Source: Bostrychus sinensis
Lineage: Eukaryota; Chordata; Actinopteri; Gobiiformes; Eleotridae
Length of the DNA: 64,000 nucleotides
Reading direction: 5' to 3'
Assembly: GCA_020698575.1 (NCBI GenBank)
Contig: CM036256.1
Coordinates: 12,601,908-12,665,907 of the forward strand
Shown here: one piece after another, positions 44,441-56,328 of the stretch
Layout of the letters: every line of letters starts with the position of its first letter
Numbering within the stretch: position 1 is the first letter of the stretch
The notes under the pieces: generated by a model
What the model saw: the letters and a program-made list of their open reading frames with translations, nothing else
Databases searched by the model: none
Told to the model about the DNA's origin: nothing
Position numbers and translations under genes: made by a program

Positions 44441-46483
44441 CAGAAAGATAATGCTGACTGGAAAACGTATCTAGCGTCTTGCAAACCACTGGCCTGGACA
44501 GCCCCACCCACTTTATTTGGGAAAGCAGGGTGTGGTTCCCGGGCCACAGGGAGTCTCATCCATCACTTGAATGATGCCGACCACTTCTTGTTGCCATTTT
44601 AACAATAGCTGAGTCCCATTACAGACGTTGGACATAACAACCATGTTCAAAGGAAACTGACATTCCACAACTGGCTTTGGCTGCTCTGGTTTTTCTATGG
44701 CAAAACTTTAGGCTCCTCCCCATGGAAACTCAAACCAAGTGGTACCAGACTAAATTATTTTGTATAGAGCAGAAAAGGGATTTGTCTGGCTGGCCAGGCT
44801 ATAAACCATAATTTTCCTCAACCTCTTTCCATGCTGTCATCATACCACGGACTATCATAACAAATTTCAAGAAGTTTTAAGAGACAGAGCTGAAATACTG
44901 TGGGCGTCTGGAGAAACTACTACCAGAGGGAGGGAAAGTCAGGTCCACACCAGTTCAGTGACTAAACCAGCTTTATAGCTTTTAGTCTGGAGATGGGAGG
45001 TGGTGAGGCTCAGCTGGCTTTGGTCTGGCATCACTCAGGCAGACATCTTTTACACCAAACAACTGGAACAAGCAGATGTTGTAATCTGTAGTGCTCATTA
45101 GAGCCTCTTACCTGTTGGCACGCTGCTCACTAATTACTTCTAGAGAGTTTCTCAACATATTGCTGTGTGTGTTATGTCTTTATCATACAGAGCAGTGATC
45201 CATAAAGCTAGATTTCTATTTTTTTGGGTGGGAGTCATGTTTCTTTTGTTTTTTTCTTTTCAGCTTTTTCCATTCAGGGTTCACCACAGCAAAACCACAG
45301 CCTCCTAGAAAACAGATGAAGAGACCAGCAAATTAACATGCATATACTGTAAAGAAGGTAAAAAAAAATAAAAATAAAAAAAAATCATGTAGCCTTTGAG
45401 ACATTATCATCACTGTTAACAAAAGTAAAACAATACCATCCTTGAATCTTTAATCTTTGTTTCACAGTTTCCTCTGCACAGCTGCCTCACAGATGAGAAT
45501 TTCTGTCCTTTATTCCCTCCAAGAACAGAGTAGGGTTTCGTCTCTGGGGTGATTCATCCTCATCAAAAACCATTAGACAGAATCAGAGCCACATGTCAGA
45601 TCTGGGCTCCTGAGAAATGTCTCTCTGTGGCATCGCGTCACTACTAACCTGCTGACACATGCCGTCCCCAGCTGCCTCCTTCATACACCACTAATCCACA
45701 AAGTAACTCAAACTTTCAGGGGGTAAAAAAAAACACATGCCGTACACACAACACAGCACTGGGTCTCTTTGTAAATAGAGGACTGTCTTTCTCCCGAATC
45801 TTTTCAAGCCCTCAACACTGTTTATAAATCTCATATTTATAAGAACCAGGGTAAAACTTCAGAAAAGCCGTGTTGCTGTAGGGCCTGCCTCTCCGAGTCT
45901 CCAGCCTGTAATAAAGTGCGATCTAATATAAACAGCAGAGAGAGGCAGAGGCGGAGGGTCATAGTGCTGCAGGCTCCGGCTCCAAAGCAGCTCAGATGAT
46001 GCCTGCTCACATTGACAGATAAATATAGTCTCCACAATGGGACCCTCACGCTCAGGACCACATTAACACAAGCCGGTACAAGTAAATATGCATTTTGTTG
46101 TGCCGTAAAGTATCTATGTGTGTTTAAGTATAGGAGCTTATTATGGCATGAGGCAGTTTTGTGGTGAAAGTATAGGGCTAACTTTAGTGTCCGGAAACAT
46201 ACAGTAAATGTTAGTATATATCATCCTGCTTAACAATGTCCTTGAAGTTTTAAAAAGTAATTGTCTGCCGAGTCTGTGAGTTATTTACCAAAAATACTTC
46301 TGTCCCTAAATGAATCATCCTAAAAAAACATTCTGGGAAAATAAACTCATATTTCTAAATAGTTGAAATATTCCTGTCTTATGTTTAGATTTAATTTTGA
46401 AGGGACACATTACACACCATAAAAGTAACTTAGCTTCAGCCATTTTACCCCAGACCTTTGAAATCAATATACACTGTAATGTA
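44441..46483. other. no gene: unique spacer
   Basis: No supported exon is seen. A-rich low complexity lies at 45360-45388. Confidence 0.35.
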
Positions 46484-46623
46484 AGTTTCATTTACGCGTA
46501 TTTGGGTAATCCTGTTTGCTGAGCCCATCACCTTCTCCAGAGGTGAAAGTGCTCATTCTCACTGCTCTGCGTAGACACGTGAAACTGGGAAGTGCTCCTG
46601 CGTGTTTCCTAAAGCCCATACAC

Positions 46624-46824
46624 CAGGGCTATTATAACTAACTATGGGCTAAACTGTAAGAAGGTTATTGGTGTGTGGGCCGGACATTACCCTGGTTTTA
46701 GTTCTGCAATAGGTCACAAGTAATAAATGATTGATTTATGGTTTCTGGGTAGATGGGCCGAGGGCCAGTTCAATTTGACTGATGGGCTAGTTCTGGCTTC
46801 CAGGTCGTCTGTTGAATAGCCCTG
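46624..46824. mobile_element. 201-bp hAT-type MITE, nested
   Basis: The ends are CAGGGCTATT and AATAGCCCTG, a perfect 10-bp inverted repeat. The flanks CCATACAC (46616-46623) and CCATACAT (46825-46832) are an 8-bp target duplication with one later change. The uninterrupted MITE copy at 32.4 kb has a single CCATACATC at this place, proving the insertion. Confidence 0.92.
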
Positions 46825-46971
46825 CCATACATCATTACTGGACTCTGATCATTTTAGCGCTTAAATTGTAGTCACTACAAAACTGTCAGCTGATTTATCT
46901 ATCTGTTAGCGTCATGTTGCTAATAGCTGTGCTAAATAGCCATTTTATCCTCTGTACATTCCCCACCTTTG

Positions 46972-46986
46972 CCAGCAGGGGGAGAC
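46972..46986 (+). promoter_or_regulatory. CTCF-like motif CCAGCAGGGGGAGAC
   Basis: Same place within the MITE as at 32562-32576, with one changed base near the 3' end. Confidence 0.4.
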
Positions 46987-47147
46987 AGACACCTAATCCA
47001 AACGTTTGTTGCAAAGTCAAAGTAACAGCTCCGCAACACAAGACGTTTACCATACATATACATTATATTAAGTTATGAAACGTGAAATACTAATTCAAGG
47101 TGTCAGGTGTCCAAAATTATTTAAAAAGCACAATATGGCCCTTTTAA

Positions 47148-48015
47148 GTTCTCCATCTTCATTGTCAGCAACAATTTTCCTCAGAAACTAGACCTACAAA
47201 TTTATTATGAGACTCCAAAGTTGTTGTTTTGTGTCAAATAACTTGGTTTGTCCAGATCTTTGGTCATATTGCTTGTCTGGTTAGCCATTTTAATTGTCTT
47301 ATTTTTTTATTCTACTCAAAGATTAATCTGGTTCTTGTTAACAGGCTTATGACTTGGATCTCCAGAGGGCAGAATAAATAGATACATCTTAAACTACTTC
47401 TGAATGCAGTTAGACAGACATAACCAATTGGAAAACAGAGATCAGTATCATCACACAATGAATTAAACTCTGGACTGACACAATTCAATAAAAAATACAA
47501 ACCAACAAAAACTTTGCATGAAGCCTACCCCATTTTAGATAACAAGTTATGACTGGTCAGAAAGTGAGTGGGTCTGGCTGGTGAAGCAAAAGTTTAGCGC
47601 TCTTTAATAATGAGCCACATAGTTGTCAGCACTAGCACCACGGACAGCTCCAGATTCTATCTTTTCAGTCTTTCGAGGCACCACTGTTCACTTTCTGTAT
47701 TCTTTCTTACATTTCTTTACATAAACCACTAAGTTATATGACACACTTTCCAGTTTCATAACAGTATGGCAGTTTGGCCCCGAGCGAAACCTCTCTAATC
47801 ATGTGCTTCACAAGCAGGAAGTGTGAGAATCTGCAGCACGGCAAATCCAAGTAATTACAAGAAATAATGAGTTTGTGTTATAATAAGTTCATCTGGATGG
47901 GATTTAGGTGAAAATAAATATATCAAACAACACTGTTGTGGATCTCTTGTTCCTTATTCCTGTCAGCTACCTGTGCTTCACAACATCAACATCATTTCTT
48001 CTATTTGAAGCTGTC

Positions 48016-48017
<2 letters not shown>
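47148..48017. other. no gene: unique spacer
   Basis: Nothing recognisable. Confidence 0.35.

Positions 48018-48080
<63 letters not shown>
48018..48080 (+). repeat. (TAA)n microsatellite
   Basis: About 21 ATA/TAA units followed by A-rich low complexity to 48122. A short (TATC)n lies at 48333-48372. Confidence 0.97.
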
Positions 48081-48086
<6 letters not shown>

Positions 48087-48775
48087 TACATGATCTAAAA
48101 AAAAATAATAAAAAAAAAAATATATGTTTTCTTAAAGCAATTTTGATCATTCTTAATAAGAAAAATGAAAAATGCCCTATACAGAATTTGGATAACTTAT
48201 TACAGTACTTGCTTACTTATTTGCATTAGGTAAACTCAGTTTTCCACATATTTGAACATATTTGTACTTTTTAGATGTATCCTTTCTATTTCAAGTTGCA
48301 GTTTATTTTTAATATTTAATTAGTTTTTTTTATCTATCTATCTATCTGTCTGTCTGTCTATCTGTCTATCTTTATTGTATTATATTATTAACATTGTTGA
48401 GTTCATCGCCATAAAGGTCCTCCTTTTTCTTCTTCAAGTTTAAAATTAACGATTCATTCATTCTTTCAAATACTTAGATATTTATTGTACCATTTAACCA
48501 AGAGTCCTCAAGAGTTTAACAAACACAAAACATTGTAATTTACTGTGCTCTTGCAGGAACCAAGGGCTTACTGGTTTCTTAAAAGTAAATATTATAATGT
48601 TATAAATCAATGCAAAACAAAATTGATTAATTTTAAATGTTCTGTACCAAATGAAAATATTCCAATAACTTGTTAATGCATGCACGTAAACAACAGAGAA
48701 GTAGATACCCAATAAAAAAAACATCTAACTAGTTGCATTTGGAGAGCGCAGATCATTTGCGTTGGTCCTATGTTG

Positions 48776-48866
48776 CAATGGTAAAGATAAAGTGCCAAGA
48801 CCTGGACTTCAACCAGGAATCTTATAGTTCGGGGGTAAATGCTCTTTCGATTGAGCCACAAAGAGC
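48776..48866 (-). repeat. tRNA-like SINE head
   Basis: The minus strand reads GGCTCTTTGTGGCTCAATCG, AAAGAGCATTTACCCCCGAA, then GGTTGAAGTCCAGGTCTTGG. The box A and box B spacing is tRNA-like, but the acceptor-stem pairing of a true tRNA is not evident. Confidence 0.7.
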
Positions 48867-49443
48867 CCTCCTCACAATGTTAAATTCACTAAATCAAATA
48901 ATTAGTTTCTTTACTGACCCCTTGTGGCTGGAGTTAGTATTTAGTATTTGGAGTTAGTACTTTCCTATCCCGCAACGTTACAGAATCCTGACGGTGCATC
49001 CAGCTCCACATTAAACAATTTTTATTATTATTGTCATTACTGACCTCTCCCGAAAAAGTCATCACAGTCTGACCTTTGCTTTCTGAGTAATTTGAGTAAC
49101 AAACCGACTATGAGGTAATATATTTTCCTGAGCAATATGTAGTCTGACTTGATTTCAGTAAATAATGCTCTGTTGAGTCTTGTTGCACACCTTATTGATT
49201 TGGACACACATCTGCTAACTGTGGCCATCTGTCTGAGCTGGCAGCTTAGATCCAGCTCTGGGCCTACACAGTCTCTGAATCACTGTTGTCTCACTCACTG
49301 ACTTCGCTCCTGTTTTCAAAGTGGCTCGCTGCATCTCACCTGAGACACCTGTTTTTTTTTTTTTGTTTTTTTTTATTATGACAGTTTGCTTAGAAAATGT
49401 ACTCCACTTGTTTGTCAGTTTTTGTACTTATCTTAATCCAGTC
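48867..49443. other. no gene: unique spacer
   Basis: No gene is seen. A poly-T run lies at 49352-49374. Confidence 0.35.
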
Positions 49444-50370
49444 CAGGGGTTTTCAAACTGTGGTAGGGGGTCCAGCTGCTGATACACCAGTCCTTTCTAG
49501 AGGTACTAAAGGAGTTTTGTTTATCAAGATGTAATAAATGAATAGATAATTAAAAGTTAGTTGAGTTCAAGTTTAGACTTGGTTTAATTCTTGTTTAGAT
49601 CTGGTTTAGACCTGGATTAGTCTTGGTTTAGACATAGACAAGTCATGGTTTAGTCCTAGTTTAGACCTGGTTTAAACCTGGATTAGTTCTTTGGCTTAGT
49701 CTGGTTTAGACATGGTTCAGTCCTGGATTACTCCCGGATTAGGACTGGAATAGTTCTGGTTATTTTATGCTGTAGTCCTGGCTTCGTCCTGGTTTAGTAC
49801 TGGCTTAGACTTGGTTTAGTCCTGGTTTAGCCCTGGTTTAGACCTGGATTAGACCTGGTTTAGACCTGGATAAATTCTGGTTTATACATGGTTTAGTCCT
49901 GGCTTAGACCTGGTTTAGTACTGATTTAGATTCAGACTTGGTTTAGTCCTGGAATAGTCCTGGTTTAGACCTGGTTTAAACTTAGACTAGTTCTTGTTTA
50001 GTTCTGGTTTAGTCTTGGTTTAGATCTTGTTAAGTCTTAAATTAATCCTGGTTTAGACCTGGTGTAGACCTGGACTAGTCCTACTTTAGACCTCAATTAG
50101 TTGTGGTTCATAAATGGTTTAGATGTGGATTAGTTCTGATTAGTCCCCGGTTTAGTCCTGGTTTGGTCTTGGTTAAATCCTGGTTTAGACCTGGATTACT
50201 TCTGATTTATTTCTGGTTTAATCTTGGTTTTGAGCTGGTTTAGACCTGTATTAGTCCTGGTTTAGACCTGTATTAGTCCTGGTTTAGACCTGTATTAGTC
50301 CTGGTTTAGACCTGTATTAGTCCTGGTTTAGACCTGTATTAGTCCTGGTTTAGTCTTGATTTATGCCTGG
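49444..50370 (-). mobile_element. hAT-like element 1 with minisatellite interior (G-rich strand up)
   Basis: Begins with a CAGGGGTTTTCAAACTGTGG terminus. From about 49561 it is a degenerate array of CTGGTTTAGTCCTGGTTTAGACCTGG-like units 11-33 bp long. The end near 50220-50355 has six almost identical copies of TTTAGACCTGTATTAGTCCTGG. The terminus equals the right ends of elements 2 and 3, so this copy is inverted relative to them. Its other terminus is missing. Confidence 0.8.
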
Positions 50371-51264
50371 CTGCATCCAGATCCACAAAGTCACCTTGAG
50401 CAGCCTCCTCTGTCTGTGAGTCTTTGAAGTTTGAGTTGGGCGCTGATACAGATGGTTGAACACTGAGGGGCATCCACGACAGCTCATCACGTCTCTTCAC
50501 TCTGACATTTCCATCGCTCACAGAAACTCGCATTAGTACAAATGTGATCTGAGCAGAAACACAATGGGTTGTGTTAGTTGTGATAAAACCACAATTATGA
50601 GTCAAGGGCCACTGGCAACAGGTTCAGCTAAGGTTGTATGTTTTATTTATGATAACAACACAAAGCAGTCTTCATGGTTAACCTTAAGCTGTGTTTCTTA
50701 AGTTATAATATGCACTTTTTTTAATCTTTACCCAAGTCAAAGCTGCAGAAAAAGAATCCAATAAGTTAATAAATATGAAAAAAAAAAAAAAAAAAAAAAA
50801 GATATTCAGCTCCTGCAGTGATCATGTGCAACCTTGCTGATGCCTCTGGACAGATAAAATGAAATAAGAAAGAAAGAAAATTGTATGGGGATCTTAACTC
50901 ACTTTGGTCTGGTTAAGTACACAGTAGATATTCTAAACTGCATGAAAAACTTCTTCCCTTCTAGTGCCAATATGCAGCCGTCGCCCACAACATCTGAAAG
51001 AAAAAAATCATACGAACCAAAGTTTACAGCTGACCTTAAACTTCTTCTTCTGATTTCAAATGTCAATGCCATTCTGCATTTATTTCTCAGTCTCAGTAAA
51101 CATTATTTGGATATTTTTTGTTTTTTCCTGCTGTGTCTGTAGATAGCAGCTCTAAAATAGCCACTTACCATTTGCCAGTGATTTAATATTGTCATGTGTT
51201 GTCAGCAGTCCAGACAATGGTGTAGGCCACATTTGTAGAAAGATTATATGCTGAAAGCTTACTG
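50371..51264. other. no gene: unique spacer
   Basis: A poly-A run lies at 50778-50800. No supported coding sequence. Confidence 0.35.
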
Positions 51265-51483
51265 GTATGCAAGGTGGTTAGCGCTCCTGCTGAGTCTGCA
51301 TGTCCTCCATGTGTTATTGCAGGTCATCTCCTCCTCCTCCTCCCACTGTCCAAAGACATGCAGCGCAGGAGAAATGGTGAATCCTGAATGGCCTCTAGTG
51401 AATAAATGTGAAAGGGGAATGGTTTTCTGTCTGTGCACATCTCCAAATGTCAGCCCTGCGAACACAAATGAATAAAAGGACAT
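51265..51483 (+). repeat. tRNA-derived SINE copy
   Basis: Contains AAGGTGGTTAGCGCTCCTGC (box A), CTCCCACTGTCCAAAGACAT, GGCCTCTAGTGAATAAATGT, GGGGAATGGTTTTCTGTCTG, then CAGCCCTGCGAACACAAATG. Same family as 20990-21235, with the middle of the head deleted. Confidence 0.85.
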
Positions 51484-52199
51484 AATAAATTAATGTAAAA
51501 TGATTGGTTTTAAAGTCTAGATGATGTCTTGTTTTTCTCACAGTTACATTATGATATGAAAGGTTTTGTTTACTCTGTGAACATAAGTTGTAATTAAGGG
51601 GTAGGGGCAGATAAGTTTTATACTTCTCCCTGCTCCCTTTTGGACATGTGTCCTTTTTGGACATTGTTATTTATATATTTTTTGTTGTTGTTGTTATTTT
51701 GGTGATGAGTGAAATAAGGTGTAAATGGTGACAGTTAATTTGCCTAATTATATGGATAAGGCACATGCCTCAAAACAAATGATATGAAATTAAATGAAAT
51801 ATAAATAATTTATTTCTCAAATACAATGAGAAAGAAATAAAAAAAATGCCTCTTAAGAATATAGTGTAAAGGACTAAAAGTAAAACAGATTTCCCAAACA
51901 GTAGAGCCTTAAGTCTAGCCCCAGTACATTTGTGTGGACAATGACTAAACATTTACATAAACGTTGTACTGTTTTTCTGTCCACAGTATGCAAATGAGAC
52001 ATTTCATATATGGCTGGTGTTCTCTGAAGAGTAAACACTGGGTTGTACTGAATTATTTTAAACACAAATAGAAATGGCAGCCTCCAGTCTGTCCATGACC
52101 TGTAGGTCAATATGTTTATGCAATATTTTTAATGTATATTTTTAATGTATATATTCAAGTTATATTTAGCTATAACTGAAGTAACACCTGTTGATAATG
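51484..52199. other. no gene: AT-rich spacer
   Basis: Nothing recognisable. The region around 52115-52165 is a short AT-rich tandem (TTTTTAATGTATAT). Confidence 0.35.
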
Positions 52200-52207
52200 G
52201 TCTGAGT

Positions 52208-52987
52208 CAGTGATTCTCAAACTTTACACACAGAGGGCCATCTTAAAAAATATTTGTGAGTGGCATCTTGAAACAGGGACAAAAACTTACCATTAAACCA
52301 AGCCTAAACCAGGACTAAACCAGGTCTAAACCAGGACTAAAGGAACACATAACTAGGACTGGACCCAGAATAAACTGGACTATACCAAGTCCAAACCATG
52401 ACAAAAGTAGGTCTAAACCATTACTAAACCAGCACTTAACCAGGACTAATCTTTGGCTAAACCAGGACTAAACTAGTATTAAGCCAGGGCTAAGCCAGGA
52501 CTAAACCAGGACTTAAAGCAACACATAACCAGGACTAAACTAGTACTAAACCAGGAGAAACCAGGACTAAAGTAACACATGACCGAAACTAAACCATTGC
52601 TTAACCAGGACTAAACTAAGCCCAAACTAGGTCTAAACTAGGACTAAACCAGGACTAAACTAAAACTAAATTGGGACTAAACCAGGACAAAACTAGAACT
52701 AATCCAAGAATAAACTAAATCTAAACCAGGACTAAACCAGCACATAACCAGGACAAATTTACAGCTAAACCAGAATTAAACTTAAACCAAAACTAAACTA
52801 AGACTAAACCAGAATTAAACTTAAACCAGGGCTAAACTAAGTCTAAACCAGGACAAAACCAGTATGAGCACATAACCAGGACTAATTTTACAGCTAAAAC
52901 AGAACTAAACCAGGCTAAACCCAACTAACAGAACTAAAACCGGAAGAAAACTAGCTCTTGAGCACCACCACAACTTGAGAACCACTG
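52208..52987 (+). mobile_element. hAT-like element 2 with minisatellite interior (C-rich strand up)
   Basis: The inverted ends are CAGTGATTCTCAAACTT and (reverse) CAGTGGTTCTCAAGTTGT. The flanks GTCTGAGT (52200-52207) and GCCTATGT (52988-52995) could be a decayed 8-bp target duplication (5 of 8 match). The interior from about 52294 to 52950 is a degenerate array of ACTAAACCAGGA-type units. It is about 780 bp, the most complete of the three. Confidence 0.82.
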
Positions 52988-53530
52988 GCCTATGTTTTAA
53001 TTTAAAGCATTTTTTATATATATATCCAAGCCCCCCCTGATTTGGTTAAAACGGGTTGAAAGAAATTCTGAACGCCCTGTCAATAAAAACATGAATCCAC
53101 GTCTTGTTGGGAGGAGCCAGCGGGTGTCCAAATAACAGCAGATGGCGGCTGCGTACCTCTTCAGAGCCGGACGACCGTGAGAGCAGCAGGAGCCTAACTG
53201 TGATTCACTCCAACATTAGTCACTGCAGCGCCGTGACAAAGACCAGCTAAATGCACGTCTGTGAGGATGAGTGAGAGGAGTGGGCCCTGACACCTGTCCT
53301 TGACCCACAGAGGAAGTGTAAAGAAACTATAGGGATATATCTGGAGGCAGGACGTTATAGGCATGGATATAATGTTTATGAAAATTAAAGCCCATTTATA
53401 CCAGACATGCTATAAAGTCATCATCATGTTCTTCTCGGTAATGTAAGTAATGTTAGTCACTCAAACTTTCTGTCAAAACACTATTTAATGTTGAGCACCA
53501 ATGACATTATTATTATTATTATTATTAAGA

Positions 53531-54165
53531 GTAAGACAATCACCCATGTCTCCTCTTGTAAGTACCTGGGAATCATTTGGAGAGCATGCTCACCTGGAAA
53601 ACATGTGTTGGAAAACTGTGCAGCGAACTCCAATAAAGGTCATACTTTCTAAAGCACCTTAGACCGTACGGAGTGGGCAGACCAATAATGTTGATGTTTT
53701 ATAGAGCCACACTGGAGAGCATCATACATTTCGGAATAACAGTGTGGTATGGAAACCTGACCGTACAACAGAGAAACAAACTGGCACAAATCCACAAATG
53801 TGCAATGAAAATAATTGGTCAGAAGGACTATGAGCTGTTACAGACAATATTTGAGAGGACAGTGCTTAAAAAAGGCACAAAAATCTTATCGTCAGGCAGA
53901 AGACTCCGCTTACCCAGCTGTAAATCTAACTGCATCAAACTGTTTTTGTTCCTAATTTAAATCTTTTTAAGGTGCAAGCACTGCGCCTTTTCAGGCACCT
54001 TCATAGTTGTAACTATTTCATACTTTTATTTATATTGTATTTATATAGATTTTTTTTATGTTGAATGTGTGTGAATGTCACTGTGTGTCAATGATGTATG
54101 TGGCAAATTAATGAGTTCAAGATAAATTTCCCTCAGGGGACAATAAACTTTATTCTGTCTATGTA
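53531..54165 (+). pseudogene. dead non-LTR retrotransposon 3' end (L2/Rex1-like reverse transcriptase)
   Basis: Broken frames at 53531-53672 contain CKYLGII, TWKTCVGKLCSE and FLKHLRPYGVGRP. The open frame 53673-53960 then gives MLMFYRATLESIIHFGITVW, YGNL, KLAQIHKCAMKIIG and LSSGRRLRLP..K, the typical C-terminal end of fish L2/CR1/Rex1-type reverse transcriptases. A short 3' UTR ends near TTCCCTCAGGGGACAATAAA. 5'-truncated and frameshifted. Confidence 0.88.
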
Positions 54166-54639
54166 TTCTATTTATTATGTCAGAAAAGTCTATAAAAAAG
54201 TATATAAGGCTTTTATATGAAAATTCTTGGTTGGAAGATGGATTAAAATATACTCAATCTCCTATTTGTACACCTGTTCAACTGCTGACTATTACAAATA
54301 AAGTATAGTTTAGATTTTCTGCCGGTCAGGCCAAAAATTTCTCCTTCTAACCTGTGGCTGCAACACCAATTTACAGATCTCCCCTGTGTCCCCCCACGGT
54401 TAAGAGAACAAAGCAGGGAAGGTTAACCCACAAGTTTATGGTTCTGGTCAGGTTGGATTTTTTTGGGCCCGATCTAAACTCTAATAAGAAGTAATAACCC
54501 ATCACATGCCAGGAACTCAATGCATTTACTGTAGGCATGCAACATACAAGATGGTTCAAGATGATAATAAGGAAACAATAGCTTACAAAATCACTTGTTA
54601 CAACCAAAATATACACATTCCACATCTCATGCTTCTTTT
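54166..54639. other. no gene: AT-rich spacer
   Basis: Nothing recognisable. Confidence 0.35.
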
Positions 54640-54822
54640 TTTAAAGGCATGTGAACAGCTATGATAGCCCTGCAGGGACACGCTGCTGGCTGTGGAAAAA
54701 GTCTACTGTAAAAGTTGATTTTATTTCATACAAGCCCTAAACCTTTGTACAAGAATTTCTGCTTAAATAAAACAACAGTGTGCTTCTCCTGCAGCAGTGC
54801 TCAGTTTGTGCACTCTGGACAA
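54640..54822 (+). repeat. dispersed repeat, second copy of 20745-20870
   Basis: Shares GGCATGTGAACAGCTATGATA, GCCCTGCAGGGACACGCTG and GCAGTGCTCAGTTTGTGCAC. It is about 60 bp longer in the middle than the other copy. Confidence 0.65.
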
Positions 54823-54854
54823 AAGGGGAAGTAATGCAAGTGACACTGGTTTCC

Positions 54855-55312
54855 TTTAGGTTCAGATTCAGATGACTTTGTTTATCCCATGGGCAATTTA
54901 TTTGAGCAGCAAGATAAGACAAATAGACAAACACAACCTTTAAAAACACACAACAAATACAGTGGAGCTCAGTTAATAAATACTATACAAGCCCTAGGAT
55001 CATTAAAGTGAATAGAAATAAAAACATTAGGAGACTACAAAGAGTTTAAAAGGATGAAAAAACATAATGACAACCTGAAGGCAACAAACAAAATTCACAT
55101 TTCAGAACATGCCCTGATGAAGCAAGAGTTGTTCTGGCTTTCTGGACAATCTGCTGGTTGCAGAAAGAAGCCAAGTCCTTTTGCTGCACTCCTGTGATTT
55201 TAGAACAGATTTTAACAAAACAATTAAATCTGTTCCTGTCTTTGAATGTGAGGCAGCTAAACCAGCAAATAAAAGAAAAACACAAGAGGCTTTCAATAAA
55301 AGCTTGATGAAA
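54855..55312 (-). pseudogene. dead non-LTR retrotransposon 3' end, minus strand
   Basis: The minus strand reads HQAFIESLLCFSFICWF, then 'RNRFNCFVKICSKITGVQQK', DLASFCNQQIVQKA and LLPSG, the C-terminal end of a fish Rex1/L2-like reverse transcriptase. The key GRRYR-type arginines are replaced (SGCHYVF). The 3' UTR ends near 54895-54860 with CCCATGGGATAAACAAAGTC and ATCTGAATCTGAAC, a classic LINE tail. Confidence 0.88.
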
Positions 55313-56064
55313 CCATCAGAGGATGGTGGGACTGACTGAGAAGGAATTTAATTTGCACTTTAACCACCTATTTTTCTTGCAATAGGTATCTTATGGTTAG
55401 ATTCATACATACTTTTGACTGGTGCGGTCTATTATATTGAAGTTTTCACCACCAATTCTCTAATGGCAAAATAAGAATGAAGATTAAAGCTGAATTCATG
55501 CTTGAAAATGTTGTTTAATGGGAAGTGTTTGGAGCTTTTCTTTTAGCATAACTTTTATTTTTCCCCCAGAGATCCTGTTTAATTGCATTGTTATCAGAAA
55601 GTCAGAACCTGAGGAAGAGGCAGTCATCACCATGGCTACACAGAGTTGGAGATGATCAGAGTGGGTCATGAACAGCGGCGAGAAAAGTCAACAAAACATT
55701 GAGATATTTTCCTCATTTAAAATGGAAAAGGCGCTGAAGGCTGAGCTGTGTTTTTATAATACTACATCTATATGTACAAGACAGTTTGTTCAGTGTCCAT
55801 TCGTCCTCATGTCCATGTGTGTGTGTGTGTGTGTAGGCGGTGCTAAGTCGCTGTATATTATTAACATCAGTCGTTTGTCGATGCACCCCCCCCTTTTTTT
55901 TTTAGTCCCACACACCTTCACATCGTCATCTATGGTAATCGCCGAGATCACACCATCACAGTACTTCCTTAATCATGTTGGGGGCGGGACTGCCGAGACA
56001 TGAACCGCTGACCTCTGTGCTTTCATCTCAGGGCGGACATTTTGTACTTTTTATACCCCCTGCT
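55313..56064. other. no gene: unique spacer
   Basis: A short (GT)n lies at 55815-55835. No supported gene. Confidence 0.35.
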
Positions 56065-56275
56065 TAAGTTTATTTAGTGTCCAACGTCATGGCGGGAAAA
56101 AAAAAAAAAAAAAGATTCAAAGTGTTTTATTTGCAGTTCTGTACCATAACATTTAACGTTTGTTCATGTGCAGACGTCATCCTGGGTCGGCAGCAGCCCC
56201 TCAGCATGGCTCTGGAGGATGAGCAGGTAGCGGTTGTTCAGTGATGGCTGCCCTTTCACTAAAAAAAGACACTTT
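56065..56275 (+). repeat. direct repeat, left copy, flanking the 56.3-58.2 kb element
   Basis: Shares AGTGTCCAACGTCATGGCG, 'GCAGTTCTGTACCATAACAT', AGCAGCCCCTCAGCATGGCT and GAGGATGAGCAGGTA with 58462-58712. A possible splice donor (CAG|GTA) follows the best-conserved 40 bp in both copies, but no long frame supports an exon. Confidence 0.75.
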
Positions 56276-56328
56276 CTCTGTTTGAATTCTTCATTTGTCA
56301 TTGATTCAGTGTTGACATGTGTTGTTGA

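Larger units (their letters stand above)
46484..47147 (+). mobile_element. TTAA-type MITE, subfamily A, split by a nested hAT MITE
   Basis: Homology to 32287-32724 runs from GTTTCATTTACGCGTATTTG to the right terminus GCACAATATGGCCCTTTTAA, interrupted by the 201-bp insert at 46624-46824. The left terminus is not recognisable. It carries a CTCF-like motif at 46972-46986. Confidence 0.85.

Noticed and set aside
44255..44602. 115-codon open frame on the + strand
   Set aside because: It starts inside the MITE 44175-44440 and crosses its right terminus. The sister copy at 35 kb is not open, so this is accidental.
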